From Vibrio sp. ES.051 (GTDB taxonomy: Bacteria > Pseudomonadota > Gammaproteobacteria > Enterobacterales > Vibrionaceae), in NCBI RefSeq assembly GCF_002563795.1, contig NZ_PDJL01000005.1, positions 496,001-560,000 of the forward strand: a stretch of 64,000 bases of DNA, given 5' to 3'. This document shows positions 35,851-46,893 of this stretch, in pieces (the stretch's first letter is position 1; every line of letters starts with the position of its first letter). The notes under the pieces were generated by a model that was given only the letters and a program-made list of their open reading frames with translations, did not search any database and had not been told where the DNA came from. A program made the translations under genes and the position numbers.

Positions 35851-37473
35851 TTAAAATTGGCTAAACACGGTTTCTACAGCAAATGCACCTGGATCTTTGG
35901 TGCCTGTTAAGCTGTCACTGTTTAGGTAAGAAGAGCGCCCCGCCTTAGCACTGGTCATAGCGACGGTTGATTCCGCACCAGCCTTAGCCGCTTCGATAGC
36001 CGAGTTAAAGCCGTTGTCAGCCCAAGCCTGTAGCGCAGGATAGAGCGCATCGATCATGGTGCGATCACCTGGCTTAGCACCACCGTAAGCCATCATCTGA
36101 CCTAAGCCAGTCTGCAGTGCTTTAGGCAGTGAACCATTCAGTTCAAAATCACGACCAGAGGCAGTGAACATAATCGACAGTAATACGCCTGATGAGCCAC
36201 CCATAACCGACGTTAAACAGTCAGCAATGGTGGTCAGTAGCTTAGCTTTGTCTTGCAGAGGAAGTTGTTTCGCCTCTAGTTGAACCAAAATTTTACGAGC
36301 ACCAGCAGCAAACGTAGAGCCAGTATCGCCATCACCTACAATCGAATCTAGGTGGTTTAGTTCAGCTTCAATATCGATGATTGACTGGCACACTTTGGTT
36401 AACACAAGTGCGGTTTCATCATCGTGCGAAGGTGTGAATGCTCTCTTAGCGATCTGGTTTTGGCACTGTGTGACTGGAACTTCGCGGCGAGCAACAACAC
36501 CAGGCCAAGCCGCCGTTTCAACTGGAGAAACTAAAGCGTCACTAATGCTGTCTGTCAGTTGGATACTAGAGATTGAGAAGCCCTTCATATCAATCGCAGT
36601 CATCAGTGCGCCACTAACGATGAATTTCGCCTTTTTACCGAGCAATGATTCCATTACCTCTTTGGCGACAATATTCATCTCGATCGGTGACAAGCCCCCT
36701 AAGTTGTTGAGTAAAATAGCGTTATCATATGTTGGCTTGGCTTCTACTAGTTTACTAACCATGGTTGAGACGAGCTCTTTTGCCTTAGGCAAATCGATGG
36801 TCTCGATACCAGCTTCACCGTGAATGCCCAAGCCTAGCTCTGCTTTTCCTTGCGCGATACGGTCATTGCTTTCACCTGGAAGTGAGCAGCTAGTTAACGC
36901 GACACCAATTGACGCCGTCTTGTCATGAGCTTCAATCGCAGCTTGCTTCACTTCCTCCAGCGAACCACCGTTTTCAGCGACGAAACCCGCGACTTTTTGT
37001 ACCAACAATGTACCCGCAATACCACGTGGCTGAGGGTTGCCGGGAATAGATATGTCATCACCAACAACAATAAGGTCTACCTTTTGACCCATCTCTTTGG
37101 CTTTCTCTACCGCTAAACCAAAGTTCAAACGATCGCCTGTGTAGTTCTTGATAATGACCAAACAGCCCGCATCACCAGTGACATGCAAAATAGCATTAAG
37201 CACAGCATCGACACTTGGTGCTGCAAACAGGTCACCACATACCGCAGCCGTTAACATACCCTTACCCACAAAGCCCGCATGAGCAGGTTCATGACCAGAA
37301 CCGCCGCCACAGACAAGAGCGACTTTGTCCTTATTCCAGTCGCTTCGCGCCACCACTTTGATGTCATTATCAAAGTCGAGGAAGGTTAAGTTTTCACGCG
37401 TACTGGTGTAAAGCGTGCCTTCAATTGAGTCTATTACAAATGACTCTTTACTGTTTAGGATTAGATCAGACAT
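35851..37473 (-). CDS. ATP-dependent dihydroxyacetone kinase (DhaK-DhaL fusion)
   Basis: 540 residues combining DhaK (about 1-330) and DhaL (about 355-540) in one chain, the ATP-using type. DhaK: VALVCGGGSGHEPAHAGFVGKGMLTAAVCGD and LGIHGEAG, whose histidine forms the hemiaminal with dihydroxyacetone. DhaL: DSIVGDGDTGSTFAAGARKI with metal-binding aspartates and GGSSGVLLSIMF. It makes DHAP, the same product as the aldolase step. It lies between yihQ and gldA (spacings 93 and 70 bases). Confidence 0.94.
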   Translation of the reverse strand: MSDLILNSKESFVIDSIEGTLYTSTRENLTFLDFDNDIKVVARSDWNKDKVALVCGGGSGHEPAHAGFVGKGMLTAAVCGDLFAAPSVDAVLNAILHVTGDAGCLVIIKNYTGDRLNFGLAVEKAKEMGQKVDLIVVGDDISIPGNPQPRGIAGTLLVQKVAGFVAENGGSLEEVKQAAIEAHDKTASIGVALTSCSLPGESNDRIAQGKAELGLGIHGEAGIETIDLPKAKELVSTMVSKLVEAKPTYDNAILLNNLGGLSPIEMNIVAKEVMESLLGKKAKFIVSGALMTAIDMKGFSISSIQLTDSISDALVSPVETAAWPGVVARREVPVTQCQNQIAKRAFTPSHDDETALVLTKVCQSIIDIEAELNHLDSIVGDGDTGSTFAAGARKILVQLEAKQLPLQDKAKLLTTIADCLTSVMGGSSGVLLSIMFTASGRDFELNGSLPKALQTGLGQMMAYGGAKPGDRTMIDALYPALQAWADNGFNSAIEAAKAGAESTVAMTSAKAGRSSYLNSDSLTGTKDPGAFAVETVFSQF

Positions 37474-37566
37474 AGTTATTCCAGATTTTGTTCAAACGAA
37501 TTTGGGGAGTACCTCCATTTCTGGAGGCATTAAGTTATTGTTTTATTGGTAAGTTAGTTAAGTGGA

Positions 37567-39573
37567 CTAGATGCTCTTAATCGCGGCCAATAGCTGTGCA
37601 TCTTTTGACTGCTTGCGGTAGAACACCGGAGGCTGACCAATAGGCGCGTCGACTTTGATCCAACCGCCATTGAAGGTTTCACCACTCCATACGTGCACCC
37701 ATTCATCTTCAGGCAGGTACAGCTCTTTAACCTGCTCATCTTGGTTGTATACCGGAGCTACCAATAGGTCGCGACCAAATAAGTATTGGTATTGAATTTG
37801 GTACGCTTCAGAGTCCTGCTCGTAGTGCATGAACAGCGGGCGCTGCACTGGGATACCTTTAGCTGCGTTCTCTTCCACTGCCGACTTGATATATGGCTTA
37901 AGGTGTTTGTAAATCTTCGTCATACGAGCAAGATGAGTCAGAGTCTCAATATCGGTATCAAACTGATGGTTATCATCAGGTCGGTTACCTTCATGACTAC
38001 GCATAATAGGAGTAAATGCAGCCATTTCAGCCCAGCGCTGGAACAACTCTTTCGATCGCGTATTACCGTGTAGTGTGGTGTATCCACCAATATCACTATG
38101 GCTGATACCGTTGCCCATTAAGCCTGCTGACAAAGCTGCTGGAATGACTGACGCTAGACCATCGTCCTTCTCCCAAATAACCGACTGGTCGCCAGCCCAT
38201 AGTGCGTGACAGTATCGTTGCATACCCGTAGCACCTGCACGCATGAAGAACAAAATATCATCAGTTTTACCCGCCTCTGCAATCGCTTCATGTTGCACTT
38301 TCGCCCAACGATAAGGCCATTTGTTGTGCTCAATTTCAGCGCTGACGCCGTTGTGTAACGAGCAGTCTGTTGGCAGATACTCACCAAAGTCACCCATCCA
38401 GCCATCGAGGCCAAAGTCGATCATGTTGGTTTGAATTACGCCTTTGTACCATTCGCAGGCTTCAGGATTAGTGAAATCAACCACGCCACAGTAAAACTCA
38501 CCAAAGTCGACCACGTATTTTGAGCCGTCTTCTTTTGTCGCTAGATAACCTTTTTCGAATGCTTCTTCATATAGAGGGAAGTCTTCTAAAACATACGGAT
38601 TGATGTAACCGAGAAAACGGACACCATCCTCTTTCATTTGATGGATTTTCGTATCTAGCTCAGGGTAAAGATCAGCGCTCCAGTTCCAATCCCACTGCAA
38701 ACGCTTACCGAACGAAGTCATCTTGATGCCTTGCCAGTCTTGACACCAAACACCTGAAACTTCTACACCCGCTTTACGCGCTGCAGCAACTTTGTCTAAG
38801 GTGATTTCAGTACCACCCTGAATGCCTAAAATAACGCCATTGTAGACCCACTCAGGCAATGCTGGCTGACGACCAAACACATCGGTTATGTTGGTCATTA
38901 ATGCAGGGAATGATTCTTCGGCATCAAGCAGTAGGTACTCGGGAATGTTCCAACATTGCAACTCATGGTATTCAGAGTGTGTGAAATCGAAATCAGCGTA
39001 CGCCGTTGTCTCTAGATGACAGAAATACTTCTTGTCTGACACAAACGTCGGCTGAGGGTAGTTAGTCGTGTAGTAATCGCCACCAGCTTTATCTTTTACG
39101 TCTGCCTGCCAAGTAGTGTATGTGTTTTTGTTACGGCCAACGCCAGGTTCTGAACTCCATAGAGGGAAGTTCTTACCACGAAGGTTTAAGTAACTTAGCT
39201 GCTCACCACATCCGTAAACAGCTTCGCTTTCTGTCGCCGCTACACGGATCCAGAAACGGTTAAACTTATCATCAAGGGCTGTAAACTCGGCTTTTAGACG
39301 AGTTTCAGCGGTCTCAATCAGACGCATTTCTAATGCAGCATCGCCATCAACAGAAAAGATGACGACTACATCGTCTGAGTTTTCAGAAATTGAGAATTTC
39401 TTTAGCGGTAAACGCTCTGAAACATAATCGGTAATATCAAAGTTGCCGCGGTACATATCAAAGGTGCCTTGACCAATGCCTAGATACAACGCAGGGCTTT
39501 TTTCAGAGTGTTCAAATACTGTTCTGTTTTTATGGCTGATCGTAAAGCCATTTGGGGTTTGGACGAGTTTCAT
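37567..39573 (-). CDS. yihQ: Sulfoquinovosidase (GH31)
   Basis: 668 residues from the ATG at 39573 (MKLVQTPNGF, GGAAG upstream); the frame extends upstream to 39648 without homology. It follows E. coli YihQ closely. The nucleophile is the Asp of WMGDFGEYLPTD and the acid/base the Asp of LWAGDQ. The sulfonate-recognition residues of YihQ are all in place: Gln in GIQGG, Gln in CQDWQG, Arg and Trp in GKRLQWDW, and Tyr in DIGGYTT. It hydrolyses sulfoquinovosyl glycerol and related sulfolipid parts to SQ and glycerol. There is no signal peptide, so it acts in the cytoplasm after uptake. Confidence 0.96.
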   Translation of the reverse strand: MKLVQTPNGFTISHKNRTVFEHSEKSPALYLGIGQGTFDMYRGNFDITDYVSERLPLKKFSISENSDDVVVIFSVDGDAALEMRLIETAETRLKAEFTALDDKFNRFWIRVAATESEAVYGCGEQLSYLNLRGKNFPLWSSEPGVGRNKNTYTTWQADVKDKAGGDYYTTNYPQPTFVSDKKYFCHLETTAYADFDFTHSEYHELQCWNIPEYLLLDAEESFPALMTNITDVFGRQPALPEWVYNGVILGIQGGTEITLDKVAAARKAGVEVSGVWCQDWQGIKMTSFGKRLQWDWNWSADLYPELDTKIHQMKEDGVRFLGYINPYVLEDFPLYEEAFEKGYLATKEDGSKYVVDFGEFYCGVVDFTNPEACEWYKGVIQTNMIDFGLDGWMGDFGEYLPTDCSLHNGVSAEIEHNKWPYRWAKVQHEAIAEAGKTDDILFFMRAGATGMQRYCHALWAGDQSVIWEKDDGLASVIPAALSAGLMGNGISHSDIGGYTTLHGNTRSKELFQRWAEMAAFTPIMRSHEGNRPDDNHQFDTDIETLTHLARMTKIYKHLKPYIKSAVEENAAKGIPVQRPLFMHYEQDSEAYQIQYQYLFGRDLLVAPVYNQDEQVKELYLPEDEWVHVWSGETFNGGWIKVDAPIGQPPVFYRKQSKDAQLLAAIKSI

Positions 39574-39736
39574 TAGGGCGACTTCCAAAATTTGGGCAAA
39601 AAGATACCAATCACATCGACGATGTGAGTCGCATTTAGGCAGAATCACGAAGAACTATGTTGAGGATTATGTTGCTTTGCCTTGTTTGATTAGACTTTTT
39701 GCTCAACGTTGGTCATGACGCCAAAGTGATTGGCTT

Positions 39737-39761
39737 GGGCGCACCTTAGGGAAGTGCGCCC
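39737..39761 (-). other. GC-rich hairpin between dctP and yihQ
   Basis: GGGCGCAC / GTGCGCCC with a 9-base loop and no T tract. It may stabilise the dctP message or partly stop transcription so that the binding protein is made in excess, as often seen after binding-protein genes. Confidence 0.5.
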
Positions 39762-39795
39762 TGATTTACTGCATATCAAAAAATGCGCTAGCAAA

Positions 39796-40845
39796 TTAGT
39801 TAAGCTGAATATCGTAGTCAGCTTGAATGCTCGCTTCACACGTTTTGATTTCATTCTCAAAACGCTCAAGCCATTTCTGACCTTCAGCTCCAGCTGACTT
39901 CAAGAACGAATCTTTAACTGGTGCAGCTGCTGCCTTAAACGCTTCTTTTTCAGCTGCACTTGGGTTGTAGATTACGCCGTCTGCTTTCTTGAACTCTTCA
40001 TAAGCAGAATATTCTTTATGCTTTGGATATGAACGTAGGTATTGGTTTTGCGCTGCGATACCATCAATAACGACTTTCTTTAGATCATCTGGGAATGATT
40101 TAAATTTACGGTCATTGAATACCCAAGCGCCCCCCATGTAACCATGACCATCGAGGAGCATGTAACCAAGGCTTTCGTGGAACTTGTTCATGATGATGTC
40201 TACAACACCGTTCTTAGTACCATCCACCATACCTGTAGAAAGCGCTGTATATACTTCAGGCCAAGCAATAGGCGTTGGTGCACCACCGAGCTCTGTCACT
40301 AGCTCTTGTTGCACTTTTGCAGGTACTGTACGCAATTTAAGACCTTTCACGTCTTTAGGGCTCTTAACCTGCTTGCTTGTCGTCGCAATGTTTCTCCAAC
40401 CACCAGAGTTAGACACCGCCATCAAGCGAACATTTGGTGCTTTTTTCAGTAGTTCTCCACGAACATCGCCAATAAATTTCTCGTTGTCGTAAACACACTC
40501 TGCGACACGGTCATTTGGTAGCATATAAGGAAGGTCAAAGGCACCCACTGATTTCCAGAAGTTACCTAGTTCAGGAATGGTAGTTTGGAAGTAGTCAAAC
40601 ATGCCTGCTTGTACGCCCGCAATACACTCTTTCGCGTTCGAACAAAGCTGCCCTGATGGGTAGATATCTACCTCAATTTGGCCATTCGAGCGTGATTCAA
40701 CAAAATTTTTGAACACTAGCAATGACTGGTGGTTGTAGCCATCAGTACTCGTAACATGAGGGACTGTTAACTTGTAATCAGCAGCATTGACCGCACCGGC
40801 AGCAAAAATAGACACGGTTGCTAGGCTCATTAGTGTTTTTTTCAT
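39796..40845 (-). CDS. dctP: TRAP transporter substrate-binding protein (DctP)
   Basis: 349 residues from the ATG at 40845, with GGAAGGAAA upstream. Signal peptide MKKTLMSLATVSIFAAGAVNA, then ADYKLTVPHVTSTDGYNHQ. DctP family marks: GLKLRTVPAKVQQELVTELGGAPTPIAWPEVYTALSTGMVDGTKNGV with the conserved arginine that contacts an anionic group. It is the first gene of the operon with yihQ, dhaK and gldA; its membrane partners are encoded at 21701-23623. The likely ligand is a sulfonated sugar or glycoside. A decayed paralog lies at 10093. Confidence 0.93.
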   Translation of the reverse strand: MKKTLMSLATVSIFAAGAVNAADYKLTVPHVTSTDGYNHQSLLVFKNFVESRSNGQIEVDIYPSGQLCSNAKECIAGVQAGMFDYFQTTIPELGNFWKSVGAFDLPYMLPNDRVAECVYDNEKFIGDVRGELLKKAPNVRLMAVSNSGGWRNIATTSKQVKSPKDVKGLKLRTVPAKVQQELVTELGGAPTPIAWPEVYTALSTGMVDGTKNGVVDIIMNKFHESLGYMLLDGHGYMGGAWVFNDRKFKSFPDDLKKVVIDGIAAQNQYLRSYPKHKEYSAYEEFKKADGVIYNPSAAEKEAFKAAAAPVKDSFLKSAGAEGQKWLERFENEIKTCEASIQADYDIQLN

Positions 40846-41223
40846 AGTATTTCCTTCCACATTATTGGTTCCGACCTTCTTATAAAAGTATTGTTAGAGC
40901 AAAGATCGAGGGGTTAGTCAGAGAACTCATCGTGAGTTATCTTGTTTAAATCTGTTTGTTAGATTTTATGTCGAACCTTTAATCGGTTTAACTTGGGGGA
41001 CTCCATTTCTGCTAATGCTAACTCTCGAGTTCACAATCTAAAAAGCAACAAACACATATTGAGAGAGTTACCGAAGCTAAATCATGCTGCGTAGGTCTAC
41101 TTGCCTATAATTTAGCCACCTTGCGGTATCTCACCCTTTGAGTGTCCGTATTTGCAATTGAATATAAAAGAGACAAATGATTAATTATAATGAAACAAAT
41201 TCAATTTTTGATTCCAAACTGGA
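40846..41223. promoter_or_regulatory. Divergent promoter region between dctP and the broken LysR gene
   Basis: 378 bases. No gene is present. The part nearest LysR resembles the region before the intact LysR paralog at 11130 (GATTCCAAA..GAATGGATA just at the start codon). I cannot assign promoter boxes or the LysR site with confidence. Confidence 0.4.
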
Positions 41224-42091
41224 ATGGATACAGATTTACTTCGCACTTTTTGCCAACTTGTCGATGACAAGAATTTCCGCGTAGCCTCGGAACACCCATA
41301 CATCACGCAGTCTGCGCTAACGAAAAGATAAAACGCCTCGAAGAACCGCTAAATGTTGAATTATTTGATCGCGGTCGACATGGCGCAGAATTAACCCTAT
41401 GGGGAAAATTTTGCTAAATGAAGCAAAGCGCATATTGAAAGGATTTGAGTCGTTTTTAACTTTGGCGGCGTTTGTTGCGGAAGGGACCTCCGGGCACCTA
41501 AATATCGGCTTTGGAATCTCGTCATTTCACGAAGCACCCAACTACATTGCTCAGTTCAAGCAAGACCACCCAAACGTACATGTGAGTTTGAACGATTACC
41601 CATCGCATAAATTGGTGGAAGAGCTCACTGTCGGTAATCTACAACTAGGATTTGATCGACTACCTGTCACGCCGCCGCTAACCGCAATCCCGCTGTTTGC
41701 TGATCGACTAGTAATCGCCATTCACGAAAAGGAAAACATCGATGAAGATAATTTGTGGGCATCACTAAGCCACCACAGCTACCTCGCCTTAAGCCGTGAT
41801 AAAAACCCGACAATGAATAAGCACATCAGCGCTTACTTGTGGGAAGCCCAGCAGCGCCCAGTTGTGATTGAAGAGGCAGATGAGATTATCACTGTGCTTG
41901 CACTAGTATCTGCCCGTTTGGGTTACACCATCATTCCGGCGAGTGTTGCTCGTATCAGCCAGCCAGAGATCCGTTTTATCCCACTCTCTGGTGAAGACGC
42001 AGAGTGGTCTGTAGGATTATTGTAGAATTCTGAGTTTACAGATCCCGTTCGCCGAGCATTTATCGAAAAAGTCATCAGCGAGCTCAGCTAA
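41224..42091 (+). pseudogene. LysR-family regulator, broken paralog of the gene at 11130
   Basis: Starting MDTDLLRTFCQLVDDKNFRVASEHPYITQSALTK, it aligns with the intact LysR gene. One base is missing in the AAAGATAAAACG stretch near 41330, another in ACCCTATGGGG near 41395, and the TGG codon matching the end of VGLLWN is TAG at about 42023. A 208-codon frame survives in the middle but lacks the DNA-binding domain, so it is not a working regulator. Confidence 0.88.
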
Positions 42092-42349
42092 CTCAAATGC
42101 TCCCTCCATTCACCACGTCAGAATGTCATGCACTAAGTTCTTCAAACATTATGATTAAGCTGGTGTTGACTAGTGCGTTTAGTAAAAGCCGACAAAATGG
42201 ATATCCTTAACAAACTCCTACTTTCACTAAGAAAGTTAAAACCATCAATGTTGCCATCGCCAATGTAAAAGTTACCCACTAACGCCGATTAAAGTTACCC
42301 AGCTATCCATACGTAATCTTGTAGTGGTACGGTGAATTTGGTCACTTAG

Positions 42350-43521
<1,172 letters not shown>

Positions 43522-43576
43522 GAACGATTATATTTGGAAAACTCTAAAATCGTGGCCAATTTTAGTTGACCATATA

Positions 43577-44877
43577 TGGACGCCTCAGCTTTTACAACAC
43601 TTTTGAATGATTGGTTCACTACCATATATTCGGCGTCGTTACAGGCTCTTTCGCCTGCGCCTTGATGTAAATCCGAAACCTATTGCCTAATCACTACATC
43701 GGCATTTAATGCCTTGGTCAACTCAGGTTACAATAGGTACGGTTAACCGTTTATTCATCAGTGTATGTAAACTTTCTTGAGGTTATTATGCAAAGGCTTT
43801 GTTTACGTCAAAGTCATGGCTTCCTGTTAATATTTTCCATGCTATACGAGCTAGTTTATTCGCAAGTGCGACCACAGCTTTATGTTTACCTTGTCTGACA
43901 GCTAAAGCGTTGAACCATTGCCCAAGTTTATCTTGCCGTTTGTTGGCAAAACGCCCTACAGCTCTCGCGCCATGAATAAGTAACACACGCAGATCGGCGC
44001 TGCCATTTTTTGTGATGCTCCCTAAGCGGATTTTACTACCAGAACTAGATTGAGTTGGTACTAATCCGCACCATGCAGATAACTGCCTGCCATTTTTGAA
44101 TTGTAGACCTGAACCTATCTCACTAATAAAACTCGCTGTTACTAATGGCCCAAATCCAGGAATTGAAAGCAGTGCTTCGTAGCGAGGTTGATTTTGACAA
44201 AGAGCTTTAATATCACTCTATTCGATAATTTAAAGCGCATAAATCATCATATAGAGATTTAAGAAGGCTACGGAGAGTATACGAAAGATCGTTGCTTCCA
44301 TCTTCTAAAGCATCTATCAGGGACGCTTGCAGTTTTATTCTTCCGACACTAAAAATAACGCCAGATTCACCTGCTAAACTGCGAATTTGGTTTACTGTCG
44401 CCGTTCTGTTTTGGACTAAGCGGGCCCGAACACAGCGTAATGATTTAATATCTTGTTGATCTACCGTTTTTATAGGCACTTTATGGATATTAGGTCGAAA
44501 AGCTGCTTCACATATAGCAAGAGCATCATTCGCATCGTTCTTTTGGCTTGAGACAAATGGCTTAACATGTTGGGCTGGAATTAGCTGAACATCGAAGCCT
44601 AACTCTTTGAACTTCCTCCCCCAATAGTGAGAGGTCCCACATGCTTCCATTGCAATTAAAGTTCCTTGAGGAAATTGCCTTACTTTATCGAGTAGCTTAT
44701 TGCGTCTAACTTTTTGATTACTCTTAATTGAATGATCTACAAGACAAACACAAACCTGAAATACATTTTTGGCTAAATCAATTCCAACAACTTTTATATC
44801 CATAATGGCAGCCCTTTAGGTTTACTATCAGCATCAAGTTTGGCAGATACCGCGAAACTTGAGTGCTGAGGCGTCCA
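43577..44877 (-). mobile_element. IS1111-type (IS110 family) insertion sequence
   Basis: The 13-base word TGGACGCCTCAGC at 43577-43589 recurs inverted at 44865-44877. Such subterminal inverted repeats set the IS1111 subgroup apart from other IS110 elements. It begins 4 bases after the right end of the IS3 element. Confidence 0.8.
43786..44803 (-). pseudogene. IS110-family transposase, frameshifted
   Basis: The N-terminal part (44213-44803) holds the DEDD domain: VVGIDLAKNVFQVCV, IAMEACGTSHYWGR, KNDANDALAICEAA. The C-terminal part, in another frame, reads SDIKALCQNQPRYEALLSIPGFGPLVTASFISEIG, the Transposase_20 domain with its serine region GSADLRVLLIHGARA. A one-base loss near 44215 separates them. 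Confidence 0.88.
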
Positions 44878-45121
44878 TCACATCACTACAGTCAAACCAC
44901 CTGTAAGTGATTCATGAGATTGAGCATCACTGGCATGGAAAGGGGCAAAATTTAGTTAACCAAAGACTCATTCACACAGAGACACATTAATATGACACAG
45001 CTAGTCTTTTCTTTAATGTATACGTTCAATATTGGACAAAAAATAAAGTGGTATTGAATAGTGAAAATATGCCAATCTCATGCTGTTTCAGCAGTAAGCT
45101 TTTTACTTCATAAGCATAAAA

Positions 45122-45144
45122 ACCGTTACCTAAAAGATAACGGT
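45122..45144 (-). terminator. Terminator of the small membrane protein gene
   Basis: ACCGTTACC / GATAACGGT, a 9-base stem with one mismatch; on the minus strand it is followed by TTTTTATG. Confidence 0.65.
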
Positions 45145-45175
45145 ATATTTTTAATAATGATGAGATGACTATTTC

Positions 45176-45391
45176 CTATTTTTGGGCTTTAGATGAAACC
45201 AAAGGCGTTTCTGACTTCGCTGGGTTTACAGCTTTATCTATTAAGGCTGCTGAAGCACCTACAATTGCTGACACGACGAAGCCTCCCGTCGTTATCGTAC
45301 CTATTGAACCAAAAACCGGTGCGGCTTTAATTACAGTCACCATACTTACCGTTCCTGCAACGACTTTGCCCGTAGTTTGATACCATGACAT
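45176..45391 (-). CDS. Small hydrophobic protein, 71 aa
   Basis: The ATG at 45391 has AGAGGAAA before it; upstream in-frame starts lack a ribosome site. The protein MSWYQTTGKVVAGTVSMVTVIKAAP... has two hydrophobic stretches rich in glycine, alanine and valine and a charged tail. Its size and shape recall holin-like or island-borne small membrane proteins but I do not recognise it. Confidence 0.55.
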   Translation of the reverse strand: MSWYQTTGKVVAGTVSMVTVIKAAPVFGSIGTITTGGFVVSAIVGASAALIDKAVNPAKSETPLVSSKAQK

Positions 45392-45535
45392 CGCTTGTTT
45401 CCTCTTATGATAAAAGAATAAAGAAGACTGCCATTTAGCAGCCCCGAAAACACTACATGAGCTTCGCTCAGCCAAATCTGCTGAACTCAGTCACATTACG
45501 ATGAAATATATTTGTAATCTTTTTAATTCATACCG

Positions 45536-45712
45536 TTAACGGGCTTGGAGCATTGACTCCATCCAGTCGTCAACTTCACTCTCTAACCATGCAACCGCTC
45601 TATCACCTAAGCTGATCGTTTGAGGAAAGTCACCATCGTTCATTTTTCGATAGATAGCAGAGCGACTAAGTGCAGTTTTATCCATTACTTCTTTCAGTTT
45701 CAAAAATCTCAT
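45536..45712 (-). CDS. alpA: AlpA-family phage regulatory protein
   Basis: 58 residues: MRFLKLKEVMDKTALSRSAIYRKMNDGDFPQTISLGDRAVAWLESEVDDWMES. This is the MerR-like winged helix of AlpA. AlpA proteins switch on integrase/excision genes of P4-like islands. No integrase is in the window, but the gene marks this stretch as a genomic island. AGGATAAA lies before the ATG. Confidence 0.9.
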   Translation of the reverse strand: MRFLKLKEVMDKTALSRSAIYRKMNDGDFPQTISLGDRAVAWLESEVDDWMESMLQAR

Positions 45713-45845
45713 GGGTTTATCCTCATTATTTATCCATGAGATTCATTCGTGAGTTAAAAAATACGTGCTCTCACCTTCGAAATGAGCAACTTTCAGATAT
45801 ATGTCTTCTTCTTGAAATACATCAACCATTTCAATTGGAGGACTT

Positions 45846-46319
45846 ATGTCAACCCCACATACTGATTACCAAAAAGGTTTGAAATACAGAGAAAACAAGA
45901 TTTTGGATCGCGCAGCTGCAATCCTCGCTAACCGCTACGTTCGAGGTAATGCCCTTTGTAACCCGGATGCAACCAAAGAGTATGTTAGATTCAAACTAGC
46001 CAGCGCGGAGCACGAGGTTTTCGCTCTGCTACTGCTTGATAACCAACACCGTGTCATCGAGTTTAAATCACTCTTTAAAGGCACCATTGATTCCGCCAGC
46101 ATTTATCCGCGCGAGGTCATCAAAAGCGTCTTGGAAGTAAATGCAGCAGCGGTCATTCTGGCGCATAACCACCCTTCCGGTGACCCTTCTCCATCTCAAG
46201 CGGATAGGCGTATCACACGCAAGCTCATCGACGCTTTAGCGTTAGTGGATGTCAGGGTGCTTGACCATATCGTTGTAGGAGACAGCAGTGTCTCGTTCGC
46301 AGAAAGGGGGTGGCTATGA
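45846..46319 (+). CDS. radC: RadC-like JAB domain protein
   Basis: 157 residues, the short island version of RadC. The MPN+/JAMM metal motif [18 protein letters not shown] is present with the upstream glutamate in [10 protein letters not shown]. Despite the name it has no proven DNA-repair role; such genes are common on islands near anti-restriction functions. GGAGGAC precedes the ATG. Its stop overlaps the DUF2787 start. Confidence 0.9.
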   Translation: MSTPHTDYQKGLKYRENKILDRAAAILANRYVRGNALCNPDATKEYVRFKLASAEHEVFALLLLDNQHRVIEFKSLFKGTIDSASIYPREVIKSVLEVNAAAVILAHNHPSGDPSPSQADRRITRKLIDALALVDVRVLDHIVVGDSSVSFAERGWL

Positions 46320-46747
46320 TCAGTACGATTTGTGGTGACGTTTCGTTAGTACCTCAACTTCATCAACAATTAGAAGTATTGTTCACGCGTTACAACTTAT
46401 CCGATGAGGCAAAGCGGCTAGTCTTGAATTGTCGTCAACTGAACTATTATCGGAATGGTCAAGGAATACATCCTGTTGAAGTGCAGTTTAAACGCGCTTC
46501 AAGTTCAGAGCCTTGGCAGGTTGTCTTCTTTGCTAGCTTTTCTTATCCATTTGAAGGCGCGCACTCAGTAGAGCCTGAGCTTTATTTCCATTTAGCAAAT
46601 GGTTGGTGTTACCAACCGGATACTGGCTCAGCTAATCTCAATCATCCAGAGGTTCTAGATCTTTTGCAGATATGGATGAAAACGTTCGCTCGTCACCTTT
46701 CAAAAGTCGTTTTTGATGAGATCCATTTATCTATCGTTGGAAAGTGA
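46316..46747 (+). CDS. DUF2787 family protein
   Basis: 143 residues from the ATG at 46316, which forms an ATGA overlap with radC and has GGGGTGG ahead. It contains [18 protein letters not shown] and [15 protein letters not shown], matching the family and the member at 1592. Function unknown. Overlap with radC shows the two are translated together. Confidence 0.8.
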   Translation: MISTICGDVSLVPQLHQQLEVLFTRYNLSDEAKRLVLNCRQLNYYRNGQGIHPVEVQFKRASSSEPWQVVFFASFSYPFEGAHSVEPELYFHLANGWCYQPDTGSANLNHPEVLDLLQIWMKTFARHLSKVVFDEIHLSIVGK

Positions 46748-46893
46748 CCTTCTTCCCCTTCATTACGACACATCATGACGCAAGTGCGATAGAACTCGTC
46801 GCAGCGATTTCGCCTAAGATATTGATACGACATGCTTTGTCGCGCCTTTTTGATATCGTCATACCCAATAGAACGAACCTCGTTGAGCTTACC

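Noticed and set aside
41399-42025. 208-residue LysR-like protein as a working gene
   Set aside because: It lacks the DNA-binding domain and alignment with the intact paralog shows two frameshifts and a premature stop.
46744-46893. GTG-started extension of the WYL regulator overlapping the DUF2787 stop
   Set aside because: The GTGA overlap is attractive but the extra 50 residues have no family features and the ribosome site is weak.
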